A DNA stretch of 64,000 nt, taken from contig CAIIXF020000007.1 in assembly GCA_903813345.2 (NCBI GenBank), forward strand, positions 6,267,730 to 6,331,729. The letters run 5' to 3'. Origin of the DNA: Owenia fusiformis. Its lineage: Eukaryota; Annelida; Polychaeta; Sabellida; Oweniidae. Below the pieces are notes generated by a model. It worked only from the letters and a program-made list of their open reading frames with translations, was not told the DNA's origin and did not search any database. The position numbers and the translations under genes are program-made. Positions 1 to 11,022 of the stretch are shown here, one piece after another; position 1 is the stretch's first letter, and each line of letters begins with the position of its first letter.

Positions 1-481
1 TATACTGGAGCGTAATTCCGAAAAGTTAACAAATATATGAAAATATTCATCCATCATCTACCCACCCCAGAGTTTGCAAAGTTGAATAGATGCATTGATG
101 AAAATTGAAAGTAAAACCATCGGTGCCGCATCAGTGTTCCCATGGTGATAGATGTAGCACGTAAGGACAACTTTAATATCAATCGACTTATATATGACGA
201 TAAAGAATGTTTTATTACCAACTGGGTAACTTAGTTTTGTTTTATTTTTGCTTCGATTGCAACGTTATTACTGGAACTAAATTGATCACTTTCATATTGT
301 TTGATTTGTGTCCCCTCAGCCTAAGTATGGCCTTCATATGCAATTCTAAATAATAGCGTTGTCCAATTTGTACTCAAATGCAGTGTGTATGCTTTTGGTA
401 GAAATGTAACAAAATATCTTCAAAGCATCATACTTTTCTATGTTGCGTCCCAATTAACCTACGTGAATAAGCTATATTTTA

Positions 482-778
482 GTGAAATATATCTGCGACA
501 AGTCAAAATTGAGGAATCAACCAGAGCCGGTGATCTCAGCAAATATTACAGTTGGCAGTTCTAAGCATCAGATGTGCCTGAAAAGGCTAAGAATCAGTCA
601 TGATAATATAAAAACGGCCATTGATGAATGGTGGCAGCCAGCTGGTATTGTACTCTGGCAAGTGTCCGGGAAAGGAACATTCAAAATATCTCAAATTGAA
701 TTAGTAGATTACTGTGACATATTAATAACCCACAAAGGACTACTATTTAGTTATTGGTTTACAAGATGTGGCATGTAA
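482..778 (+). CDS. possible terminal coding exon, unrecognised protein
   Basis: An open frame of 98 codons follows an acceptor-like sequence (ctatattttag) and runs to a TAA. It starts with GTG rather than ATG, so if it is real it is an internal or last exon, not a complete gene. The middle of the peptide has an ordinary protein-like mix (for example ANITVGSSKHQMCLKRL, then a WWQPAG stretch), but I recognise no domain. No polyadenylation signal was identified with confidence; the DNA after the stop is AT-rich. It may be a chance open frame. Confidence 0.15.
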   Translation: MKYICDKSKLRNQPEPVISANITVGSSKHQMCLKRLRISHDNIKTAIDEWWQPAGIVLWQVSGKGTFKISQIELVDYCDILITHKGLLFSYWFTRCGM

Positions 779-1855
779 TTCAGGAAGAAGCAACCTAACG
801 ATGTTATCAACATTAACATGGCCAACTTTAAAAATAGAAAAGCTATTGATGTAACGTGTAAAAGCTCAGTATTTGCTATTAGTATTGGTAAGACAATTAT
901 ACATCTTGGCTACTGCAGGATCAATTAATGGCCAGACAAATAATGGTCGGAGCAGTCGAAGAATGCATTAGCATTAGGATTATAAATTGCTAACACAGCC
1001 ACCACTGCGTCATTGAGTGCTGAAAATATTATGTTAGTAAAGAAACGACACCAAAGCTTCATGAAGAATATAAATAAACTCGATAAATAATGAAAATGTG
1101 TACTTGGTGCACTGCAATTTAACTATATTGCACTTTGATAATAATATTAATGCATATGTAATGGGCATGTTGAGCTCGTAAGTGTGTCAGATCGAGATCA
1201 AGGTGGTATGTGAGACCAGAATGAGATGACGATATTATACATTGACCATCTGAACCGTGATTCAATCTGTCTGAACCTCCCCTAGTCCTTTTGATGGAAC
1301 GTTGTATTATGATACGCAAACATTGGGCATGAATTGCACGTAACGTTGAGATAACAAAAATCCGTTTCAACATCAGGGTTTTAGTGAGGTCTTAGGATTC
1401 CGGAATGAAATGTTTCCTTCGTCACTTAAGTTGTTTCTAGCTCCTTCCCCCTATCTTCTTAAATTCTATTTCAATTCGATCTTAAGACATTAAACATAAT
1501 ATACAAGTTTACCGATTCGGAATCTGAAAATTATTTTATTTGAAAGAGAATTTCTTGGTATTGGCTGCTTACACCTTCAAAGATGACGATTTCTGTACAT
1601 TTCTGATAGAACACGAGGATACAAACGTGAACAGCATGTCCCAAATCAAATCCTGATCTTACTTTTGAATCCAAATGCCCAACATCTAATCTGTTTTAGA
1701 TTTTTGTACCAAGAAGCCATCCTCAGTGTTAATAATGGTTTTAGAGAATTCGAACGGACGTTCAGACGGACATACGCACCAAGACTTAGAGTATGACATC
1801 TCACTTCGTGATAAGGACAACGTTTTTATATATTTACGTATATAATTGACTTTAC
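779..1855. other. no supported gene
   Basis: AT-rich sequence with no long frame and no clear repeat. A 30-base block at 1573-1602 on the minus strand lies between an acceptor (ttctatcag) and a donor (GTAAGC) and would encode KCTEIVIFEG in phase 0. It is too short to support as an exon on its own. Confidence 0.4.
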
Positions 1856-1932
1856 CTGTGGTGTTAACGGCGGTCGTTTGTTTATCCTCATGATTTTATT
1901 AACCAGAACGACTGGGTTCAAACGCCCATTCT
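1856..1932 (-). CDS. candidate internal exon, unrecognised
   Basis: On the minus strand an acceptor (ccttacttcag) is followed by 77 bases and a donor (CAG|GTAAAG). Only one of the three frames is open. It begins with two bases of a split codon and ends in phase 0, reading NGRLNPVVLVNKIM and then RINKRPPLTPQ. The peptide is plausible but matches no family I know. It lies downstream, on the same strand, of the four larger ATG-initiated blocks, so it could belong to the same transcript. Open 77-base windows between splice-like sites also arise by chance in AT-rich DNA. Confidence 0.22.
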
Positions 1933-3803
1933 CTGAAGTAAGGTTATTCATATTCCATTTGTTTGTAAAACATACTGTTTCTTCAAGAATGTTGATTTGC
2001 AATAACTATTCATGTATCCTTAGCGCCTCTTGCTTAGCTTTCATTTACTCCCCGGAGTGTCGTTACTTTTGAAGCGCCGTACATATATGAATTCAATCAT
2101 ATTAATTCCGTTGATGGCGAAGCTTATTTTGAGAAACAATACGTAAAAGTTTTACCACAACAGTATAAGTTTTCCGCTGTGTATATTATGATATTAGTAA
2201 GTTAGTTTGATCGCAGTACCCTTGAGGTTTCCTGGACTAATACACTGGCAAACATGCCTGATCAGTATTCCCAGAAGATGTCTTGTATAATGTAGATTAG
2301 GTGTCTTCTCTGTAACATCCTTTTACTTTCTCAGTATACAACTTCCCTGCACGCTCACTATCCACGGCAACCGTTTGATAGTCTGCCTCATCAAGGTCGT
2401 CTGATCACCAAGCTTCACGACGATCCATTTATAAGTATTCCTCCATGAGGTTTATCTCGCTCTCCGTCTTGTGATGGTGCGCAGTTGAAATTACATTTTA
2501 TCTGGCAGAATAAATTATATCGTTCATAAGAGCTGTCGCTGGTTTGTTATGTCCTGTGAAGGTTATTGACTATGCAGCTGCGTTTTCATATTTCCCAAGA
2601 TACGGAAGCAACACCCGTTTCAGATTTAATGACATAATTGATGACTTCTCTTTTATTCTTACAGTTTCCTAGTTTAATGCGGAACACTGATCGAATCGAC
2701 TAGCGAGTTAGTCCATGTATCGTGCTTATCTTATGTATCTGATAACCGTTCGAAAACCAGTGGCTCAGGTACATCGTCTATAACTAATGTCAGCCGTACT
2801 TCCTATATCGCTACAGTGTTCTTGAAATAATGACTGCCGGGATCAATCTAATCATAATACGCCTCTCCTGCCATGTAAAATGAATACCATTTTAATATAC
2901 TAATGCAATCTTTATCTGGATTCATATGAAAGATTAATAGTCATCTGTGTATTGTCTAAAATTCTTTCCAATAGTAATGCAATGTGAAACGATATTACGC
3001 GTGTTAAGAGACTATATGTATATAAGCAAGGATGGCCCATATATGAATTATTTTTGTTTTAATACAGTAGAAAGACAGTGGGATAAGATAACTTATTTCT
3101 AAATATGATAAGTACCTTACCTCCTATCAATTATGACACAATGATAACTGTAAAAACAGTATAACACAAAAAGCAACATGTTTAATCTAATTGGAAAAGG
3201 CTTTCAATAAAATTAATCAAATATATTACATTGAGTGTTGTTGCAAACAGCCTTGTTTGAGAATAATATCAAAGAAGAATACCACTTGGGATATTGTAGA
3301 ATATTACACATGATTTGATATTTTGAAAGAAAATAATGAGTTAAAAGCACTAACAATATATTGACTGATCGAGGTCATCTAAGTAATAACACATTATCAC
3401 CATCCTCTTCCCCTGGTTTTAAAACATTAAGTTATGCCAAGTCATGATCATCCTAACAACCCACATTATTCCTTCTCGGATTCATATTTGCTATAATTAT
3501 AAACTATTACTGTAACAGTAACTAAAACTAAATGTATATCTGCAATTGCCTATAATACTACGTACCAGCAGTTTTACTGTTACTTTTATAACACTAACAT
3601 GTATACAGTCATTTCATATCTTGGAAAGTAGCATGTGAATTCCATGCATGTACGTTTATCGGATCATACTTAGAGATAGCCTAGATACGAACATAACCAA
3701 GATGTTCAGGCGGCTACTCAATCGAGTAGTATATGTTACATATTTACCACCCCCAATGCTTACATTTATTTACCTTACCTCAATCATCTTTATCGAAGAC
3801 CAT
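1933..3803. other. no supported gene or repeat
   Basis: Unremarkable AT-rich DNA; I see no exon-like block, inverted repeat or tandem repeat worth naming. Confidence 0.4.
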
Positions 3804-3804
3804 G

Positions 3805-3911
3805 TTAACACCGAGTACAAATAAAGATGTAGCTGTTACAGCTACATCTTTATTTGTACTAAATAAAGATGTAGCTGTTACAGCTACATCTTTATTTGGA
3901 CTCGGTGTTAA
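3805..3911. mobile_element. 99-bp double-hairpin MITE with TTAA flanks
   Basis: The span is an almost perfect palindrome. It is bounded by TTAA on both sides and opens and closes with CACCGAGT / ACTCGGTG. Inside are two copies of a 37-base hairpin, AAATAAAGATGTAGCTG plus a TTA loop plus its reverse complement. Because of the symmetry both strands encode the same repeated peptide NKDVAVTATSLF, which explains the short open frames on both strands and is not evidence of a gene. TTAA duplication is the habit of piggyBac-type transposases. The element, 99 bp between the TTAA copies, carries no gene. Confidence 0.7.
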
Positions 3912-5037
3912 CAGTGTATATAATGTTTCAAATTTGCTGTCAAGTATATGAACAACCAAGTATCTGATGTGAAAATCCACAATTGCCCAAAATATGGCTT
4001 ATTGTTACAAATAGCGACATGCCTCGTGGAACAACATGTTACCAAGAAAATACGGGAAGTAACAAATAAGTTTACGCTTCAATAAATATCACCCTGTGTA
4101 AACATGCTTTCAAGAAGTAAAATCTACTTATCTTCAATAACCTTCGATTTAACAAAATGAAAAGATATGGTTAAGTTAGTCCAAAAACGACGCTGCAAAT
4201 ATTTCGATGGTTGTAGACAGGCGGACAGACACAATTTACATGGCAGTCATGTTTGTATTTATGCGAGATATTCTGCCGAACCTAAGATTGGAAATAAGCT
4301 CCAATTGTGCCAACATCCTGCCTAATGTAGAGATGATCTTCTATTCTAGTGGTCACGACTACAATACGTCAAGACATACCATCACCACTGATTGATCGAA
4401 AAACATTTTTGATCGCATAACATAAACAAATGGACGATTCAAATTTTGAAAACGTTCACGGAATATTATCAATAGATAGACTGATGGACGGATAGTCGAA
4501 TAGGTAAATGTGCTAAGCTCATAGTGTGAGCTAAAAATATGGCACACATGTGTATGCTATATGATGTATACAAACATATGTTCACGTTACTGAATATAGT
4601 TCAATACTAGTTTCAATGTTTCCACTTGACATTGATGCTTTCAGTTTTAACATATCATCAAACCAGGCTCTTTAATTTGAATCTACCGGGAGTAGATGGA
4701 TCTCCGTTCATCATTGTACGTATTAGTATTCATAGTCGACGTTGCGCTTAATTATTTAAAAGATGAGGATTTGTAGAGAAAACTCGATTACAATTTAGTG
4801 AATACACCATTGAATACTGATGGAAGCTTAGCCGCATCAGAAAACAAGAGTGATGATACGAAAGACAACGGAAAATATATACGCAATATCAACCGATGAA
4901 GCCGCCAACCAGTCCCATTGTACTTGTATTTGAAAAGAATCCTTGATAAGACAATAATCTCGACATTTCCAAAGGTTTAAAAAGCTACACAGTCAAATGA
5001 AAATGAAATAATTGAAGGCCGTTTATGGTATATGATC
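3912..5037. other. no supported gene
   Basis: AT-rich sequence. The only recognisable item is an isolated CACCCTGTG at about 4090, the reverse complement of the CACAGGGTG ends seen on mariner-like elements elsewhere here; no partner end was found. Confidence 0.35.
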
Positions 5038-5038
5038 A

Positions 5039-5262
5039 CTGGCGGATCATAATTTTTAATTTAAAAAAAACTAAATTTTTAGTCATAACTGGGCCTTGTA
5101 AGGCCTTTTTTAATTTCAGGCCAAATTTTGAAGAAAATGGGCCTCAAAATTTCAAAATTTGGGTTTTGGGTTTTGGGGGACCAATTTTTTTCGGGGAACT
5201 TTTTTCTCTGACCGGAAATTTGCCCCCCCCCCCCCCCTTGTTGATTCCCAGATCCGCCCCTG
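5039..5262. mobile_element. short GGCGGATC-ended MITE-like repeat
   Basis: The block starts with CTGGCGGATC and ends with GATCCGCCCCTG, a short terminal inverted repeat. ATGAT sits just outside both ends and may be the remains of a target duplication. The interior is T-, G- and C-run rich (GGCC/TTTTGGG stretches and a run of about 15 C). The open frames on both strands are low-complexity artefacts. A similar GGCC- and TTTT-rich stretch at 13606-13735 and a shorter one near 30410-30530 may be relatives. Confidence 0.5.
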
Positions 5263-7129
5263 ATGATACTGACCAAGAAATACTATAACCAGCCTACTCC
5301 ATATCCATGCCTAGATACGAATACATGTACTACTGACTTTCATTCCACCAAAAGCAACAAGTACAGATGTAGGGGGTAACATATATTGTTACGTGGTTTA
5401 CTCCAGAGACTAATTGCTTATAAGTTATATGTGCTTACCCAACCGTGGCTTCACAACGCCTCGACAAAAGCATAAAACAAACAAAACAAGACTAAAGTTG
5501 ATGTGATGTTGAAAATGTATATAAAAATCCATCGTAATATATAGATGGCGAGCTGGTATTGTACATGCGAAGTAGAGCGGTTTACCACCTGTAGGTCATA
5601 CGAACGTATATAGACGTACGGAAATATGATTGTTAATTATATCCCTGCCACTATGTATGCCCTTGACTCAAGCATGCATAATACACGAGGAATTGGAATT
5701 GAGTACGCCACCCCAAACCAAAAACACAAGCTGTGTGGTCGCTGTGTGATAACAATAACAATACCACTAAATTGAATTCTTCAGAAATATGTGATAAGTC
5801 TATACCAGCGATGCTGATATTTAACGAATCAACAACCACTTATTTTGGGATGTTATCTGAATATTTCATTTAAAAAAACACTAAAATGAGAGCATTTTTC
5901 GAACGACCTGGTATATTGATGTTTTCAGAAGAGTGGAACAGAGCGGACTAATGAGAATGGTCAACTATGCAAGCATTTGCAGGTGAACTATTGAACCATT
6001 TAAAGAAAAGAACCATTTAAGATAATTACAAATCATAAGGGAGCAAATACCAGTCCCAAGTAATGATGACTGTAATTTAACAGAAAAACAAACCCTACAG
6101 AGTCTGACCCCTCTAGTCCTGAAGTAACACTGTGGTTAATTCATTCATACCCCAGTCACTGTAACATGTGTTATGGATGTTCAAGAACAATTAACACGGG
6201 AGGAAATTGTGGATATATTAGTGCAAAAACAAGATGGTCTCAAATGAGGAAATGACAAAAGCAAACTTTCAAGAATGAGTGTGATTCACATCAAAACATC
6301 TTCAGTAATATTGAATTTCAACGTTTAAGTATGATTGTGGAATATCTGGTTGAGGAGACAATCACACGACTGATGAACCATGTGCATAACGAGCGAACGA
6401 TTTGCATCGAATTGTCAAGTCAAAATCCATATGGGGATGCAGACACTTTGAGAGAGACATCGATATGCTAGTGAAGGTACACTGGGTCTCAATGTCTGTC
6501 TTCTGGTTGCAGATTTTCGCAAGATATTTTCTTTTCTCCATTTAAAACCATTTGAAGTTTCTCTCCATATAATCGTATGCCAGCAGTTTGCAGAAGGTAA
6601 ACCAACTTATTGCACAACCACAATGGCTATGTACATTATTTGCGTTGAGACTCAGTGATATAGCAAATACAGGGTGATGTTAATATTTGGAACCAGGTTT
6701 GAAACAAGAAGAGGCCTTTCTAGTCTGTATGAATTGTAGCAATATTGGAAAATATTAGACATGCCAAACTGATAGCAATTAAAAATTCAAAGTGACTGAT
6801 GAGTTCCTATTAATTACTACAGATTTGACTAAAAAGTAGATGTGGTAGACTTTTGTGTGAATATGCCTATTTATCAAATATAATATACAGATATGGCGTA
6901 CATATGCCATTAATAATGAGTGAATGTAACCAAGAAATTGGAACATGTGGAAATACTGTGTTATGTGGGTATGTCTTGTGTAATACCAAATATGATGGGA
7001 GTGGAGCAACAATCTCCACTTGATTACTGCATCTACTGGTCAATTGCAAAACAATAATGTTTAGAAATTTAACCATTAGCCAAAATAATTTAACAGCAAG
7101 GCATTAACATACAACATGTCACTACATGC
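5263..7129. other. no supported gene
   Basis: AT-rich, no coding signal. A lone TACAGGGTGATG at about 6670 resembles a mariner-type terminal inverted repeat without a partner. Confidence 0.35.
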
Positions 7130-7420
7130 CATTTGTTACAGACGCCGAACTTGGAACACAGGTGTAAAAGGGTAGGAGGTCCTATCAAATTATTGTCCTA
7201 CTCTCCATTGATTTATATGGTGACCTCTTTCCCTTATTATCTTATACACAATCAGGCCAGTAAGGGCCGTTTAGAAGGGGGGCCATAACTCCTGGGGGAC
7301 CATAATTTCTTTCACACCGGAACTGCCGAACACCAAACGTCAAACACAGTGCACAAAAAGTTGCAGACCACAACAATATGTCACCAGTTGTGATGGTGAC
7401 ATTATATGCCATACAATACA
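7130..7420. repeat. dispersed repeat, partly shared with 37195-37290
   Basis: The phrase CATTTGTTACAGACGCCGAA occurs here and again near 37205. The sequence after CCGAACACC in both places continues with similar wording (GTGCA.AAA.AGTTG.AGA...A.TATG), consistent with two decayed copies of one dispersed repeat. No ends or target duplications could be defined. Confidence 0.35.
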
Positions 7421-7648
7421 AAGCAACAGTTAGACTGCAAGTGTTACATCTCTGAAACGGCAACATCGGATAATCCATCATTACCATGAAAATGATAGTA
7501 ACAGTTGCACAACTTAGATAATATACACGGAACTATAAATCAAGTAAATAGCAAGAGTTCAGTACCAACATTATTACGATTCAAACCTAAAATGAATTGT
7601 TATGCTGGTTTAGTTAGTTATAGACTAAAACAATGAGCAGAAGCCTAC

Positions 7649-7695
7649 CTCTATTAGAACTGGTACGTATTGTCCTGCTGACATTATCCAACCAA
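7649..7695 (-). CDS. candidate small exon, unrecognised
   Basis: A strong acceptor on the minus strand (gctaccttctacag) precedes 47 bases ending at GAG|GTAGGC. Two frames are open. One reads GWIMSAGQYVPVLIE, entering with a split codon and leaving in phase 0. The other reads WLDNVSRTIRTSSNR. The frame that would continue in phase 0 from the block at 10789-11022 has a stop, so the two are not directly adjacent exons. Splice signals are good, but the length is too small to be convincing. Confidence 0.2.
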
Positions 7696-8793
7696 CTGTA
7701 GAAGGTAGCCACATTGTAGGCACCTCCAAAATGTATATTTAATTGCGTTACTGCTCAAACTAAGCAGCTAGTTATTTAAATGTTCTACATTATACGATCC
7801 TGAATTAGATATGTGATGTGGAGTGGCAGACCACCTCTAAATCGACTATATTTAATATACTAGTAAGTACACCCAGTACCTAATTTATAACACTATGGCA
7901 ATATCCTAAGACGCTGATCTTAGTTAATGTTGTTCATGATATTGCATAACATCTTTTGGAATTATGATCAGGTATTTTAAATTAGTTTCGGCTAGTACCT
8001 TCCCTATCCAATAATAATCAGAAAGCTCTACATGCTTCTCTCAAATATATGCCCTAACCAGATGTTATGCGCTCCATTAATAGTGTTGCTTAGAAAAAGC
8101 AAAACATAATTTAGGTCCTACTTGTAGCACTTTTACATTGGAAGTGTTCGGAAACACACAATAAATAACAACATAATTATTTCGCTTTATATGCATCAAT
8201 GTAGCTCGGAAATAAGTCTCGCCTCTCCGCTCCAAATTGTAATCCCTAGAAAACATGCATAACATATGCATTTTTCTCATATATATAAAACGAAACTAAA
8301 ATAGATTTATTTCATTTTCGCTCCAACCATCACAAGAGGGGATACATTTGAATGAATTTACGACACAATTATGACATTTCCAGGTGTCAGTAAAACTGTT
8401 TTATGGACTGGTTAGAGATACAAGATTCGTTTGTAGGCGTGAGAAGTAAAATGAGGTACATGATGTTCAAAAACAGGGCAAAAGAAACGTTAAATAACTA
8501 GATCAATCGTGCATATTTTGCCTTGGAATTTCAAGATTATTCAGTTCATTCAATATGAACTTTGTTGTCAACGTTTGGCGGTAATCTACTTATCGAGTTA
8601 AAACGTACGTAAATTGGTGCTTTAAAAACATGCTCCGAATGGGCACCTCTCCTTTCTATTCACAACTGAATCCGACGAACGAAGTTGTTGATGACCCTCC
8701 TTCACACATATAGTATTATTATATGATCATTAAATTGACAATGTGTACAATTTTCAGAATTTTCAGATGATTGGGAGAAACATGAGTTCACTA

Positions 8794-9165
8794 ACGCAGA
8801 TGCGAGTAGGTAGTTACCAGATTCACCACCAGATAGCATGGCGGGTATGGTAGAAAGTTCCCTTTAACTTAAATTACATCTATTTGCGTGGTTCAATTTT
8901 CATATAACTCCTATGTATCTAATAGTTATGCAAATTAAAATATGTCCAGTAAAAGAAAATGGTATTTGTTCAATACAAGATAAGATAATTCACTTTTTCT
9001 GATTTTGTAACATGGGGTCTATGGGGAATCAACCAAAACAAGATGTCACATTTTCAAAAGATTTTAGATGTACTTTTACATTCAGATTTCAAATATGACA
9101 TCTCTTTGACTGAATTCTGAATATTTAATGATGTAAATCAAGATTATTTCTAATCGCATCTAGTC
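8794..9165 (-). repeat. repeat core shared with 27735-28139, inverted
   Basis: From GATGCGAGTAGGTAGTTACC to the AATCAAGATTATTT near 9160, this stretch matches the reverse complement of about 27735-28139, including the landmark ATGGGGTCTATGGGGAATC. At 27-28 kb the matching part lies inside an element with mariner-type ends. Here no such ends are visible, so this is a truncated copy, or the core is an independent repeat that was captured. Confidence 0.65.
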
Positions 9166-10788
9166 TATTCAGATCGCCATATCGATACCAATCTTTTCAA
9201 GGCAAAATTGCAAGATTGATCGAGTTATTTAACTTTTGGGTCCTGTTTTGGACATCATGTACAGCACTTGGCAACATTAGATGATATAAAACAAGATGTG
9301 TTTACGTACACAACCAACGGTGTCTGTCTGAGGCCATTCAATATCAGACATACCTTATGATTGTCTTTTGCGATATGAATTCAATTCTTAAGTCTAGGGT
9401 TTTAAGAAATTGACAAGAAAAATGAAAGGGAATGTTGTTTGAATTTAATCCCTCTGGTGATCTTCTTAGCAATAGATAATATATTGTCGACGATATTATG
9501 ACAAAAATGGCTACCGTTGGTTGAATTTACTCAACATTCGAAAAACTGTTAATTTTTAGCTTTACCCATCGAAAAACATCCATGGTAAACAATGAATTCC
9601 TAAAACGATTTGCTTGGAAAAGAGTAGACTAGTGTTCGCGTGGTGACCAAAATCCTATAATAAAAATACCGACAATAAAAAAACTAAATATTTTTTTCGG
9701 ATTATCGAGAAATACCACTCTAATCTATTTCCAGGGGTGTTTTCAATATAGTACGGTTGAAACCATTTTTAAAACTACTAAATTTAAATAGCTCCATTAT
9801 GAAATATGAGTCAGAATAATTAAGACAGTAAACCCAACATAATAATAGAAGTGTCACAAAAATCTCGAAAAAATATAAAATTATAATTTGGGACAAAAAT
9901 TACTTTTGGGAACTATTTTTATGCCAGAATTGCAAAAAAACATATTTTTGCAGATTTTATAAGGGGTCTTCTCTTCTTAAGCTAGACATAATTGAAAGTG
10001 ACTGATGATTTTTTAGATAATTTTTGTTTGCCTTATTTATTCTAAAAATACGTATAATATATAATGATAATAAATGAGCATCGCCATAGGAAAACCAGTC
10101 TTATCTCAAATATTTAAATTGTGCTACAGAGCCTTAAATGTTAAAAAACTACTTCGTGAATTCCTCTGCAAGTTCGTTTGCAAGTTTGTGAATGTTTGTG
10201 CCAACTGTGGTATCAGGATAAAAATGATAACCCTAGTCAAATCTTAGATTTTTTATTCTCTCCTATCCACATTTTTTCAATTTCACTAATTCGATTTATA
10301 TTCCGTTGCTATATGGTTGCTAGATAAGTTGAACTTGATATTGTTGATTATTCTATATCAGGAGTTATAGCAATTTTGGCACAAAAATAATTTATTTTGA
10401 GAGAAAATTAACAATTTATTTAACAAAATGTCAAAATGTACATCCTATAGGTCACGTTGACCTCGATTTGACCTTTTAACCTATTTTCATAAACAAACAT
10501 TTTTCTGTGAGTGAGTGAGTCCAAATTACCTCCCCATGCGACTTCCTGTTATAAAAAGGGTTGCATACATCAGGGTTAAGTCTAAAAGCAAGTAACAAAC
10601 CATACCGTTCACATTCAACAATTTAGCATTTTCAACCACCACCATGGCAAAATGATATCAATTCATGTTCATGTTGAAAAACTATTCATTGACAGACAGA
10701 TTTCCACAAGCCGCATTAAAATGCGATATCCTCACATTATAGCTGTGGAGACATTAAAACATGCAATGAAAAGACTATTCCCACTTAC
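9166..10788. other. no supported gene
   Basis: Very AT-rich, with long T and A runs. A 40-base minus-strand window at 9354-9393 sits between AG and GTATGT and is open in one frame, but composition gives no support for calling it an exon. Confidence 0.35.
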
Positions 10789-11022
10789 AATATACGCTAC
10801 GATGTATTCATCTTCAAAAACAGATTCACAACGATTCTCAAGGACAATTCTAGAATGTTCATTCCTGGCAAATATTGCATCTTGCTGCCACCTATACTGT
10901 TTGCTACTAATCCCGCTACCTCTACGCCCAAATCTCGATCCATCCATATCAACGGAGCCAGTCATGCTTCTTACTTCGTCTGGGATCCGTGACGATCGAC
11001 ATGTTTGGTCGTCAAATGACAT
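10789..11022 (-). CDS. candidate first coding exon D, unrecognised protein
   Basis: An ATG at 11022 opens 78 codons that end exactly at a perfect donor (ATT|GTAAGT) in phase 0. The peptide begins MSFDDQTCRSSRIPDE, continues through a Gly/Arg/Ser-rich part (GSRFGRRGSGISS) and ends acidic (FEDEYIVAYI). This looks like a soluble N-terminal region and quite unlike the Phe/Ile/Lys-rich chance frames nearby. A second donor (GAA|GTAAGA, exon edge at 10975) lies in phase 0 after codon 16, so a shorter version is possible. The frame stays open some way upstream but without a good acceptor, which favours ATG 11022 as a start. The plus-strand frame over the same bases is a shadow. I do not recognise the family. 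Confidence 0.42.

Noticed and set aside
3733-3980. Matching peptides NKDVAVTATSLF on both strands
   Set aside because: Consequence of the palindromic hairpin element, not a coding repeat.
5025-5288. Overlapping frames on both strands with FGG/PPPP runs
   Set aside because: Low-complexity G/C and T runs inside a MITE-like repeat.
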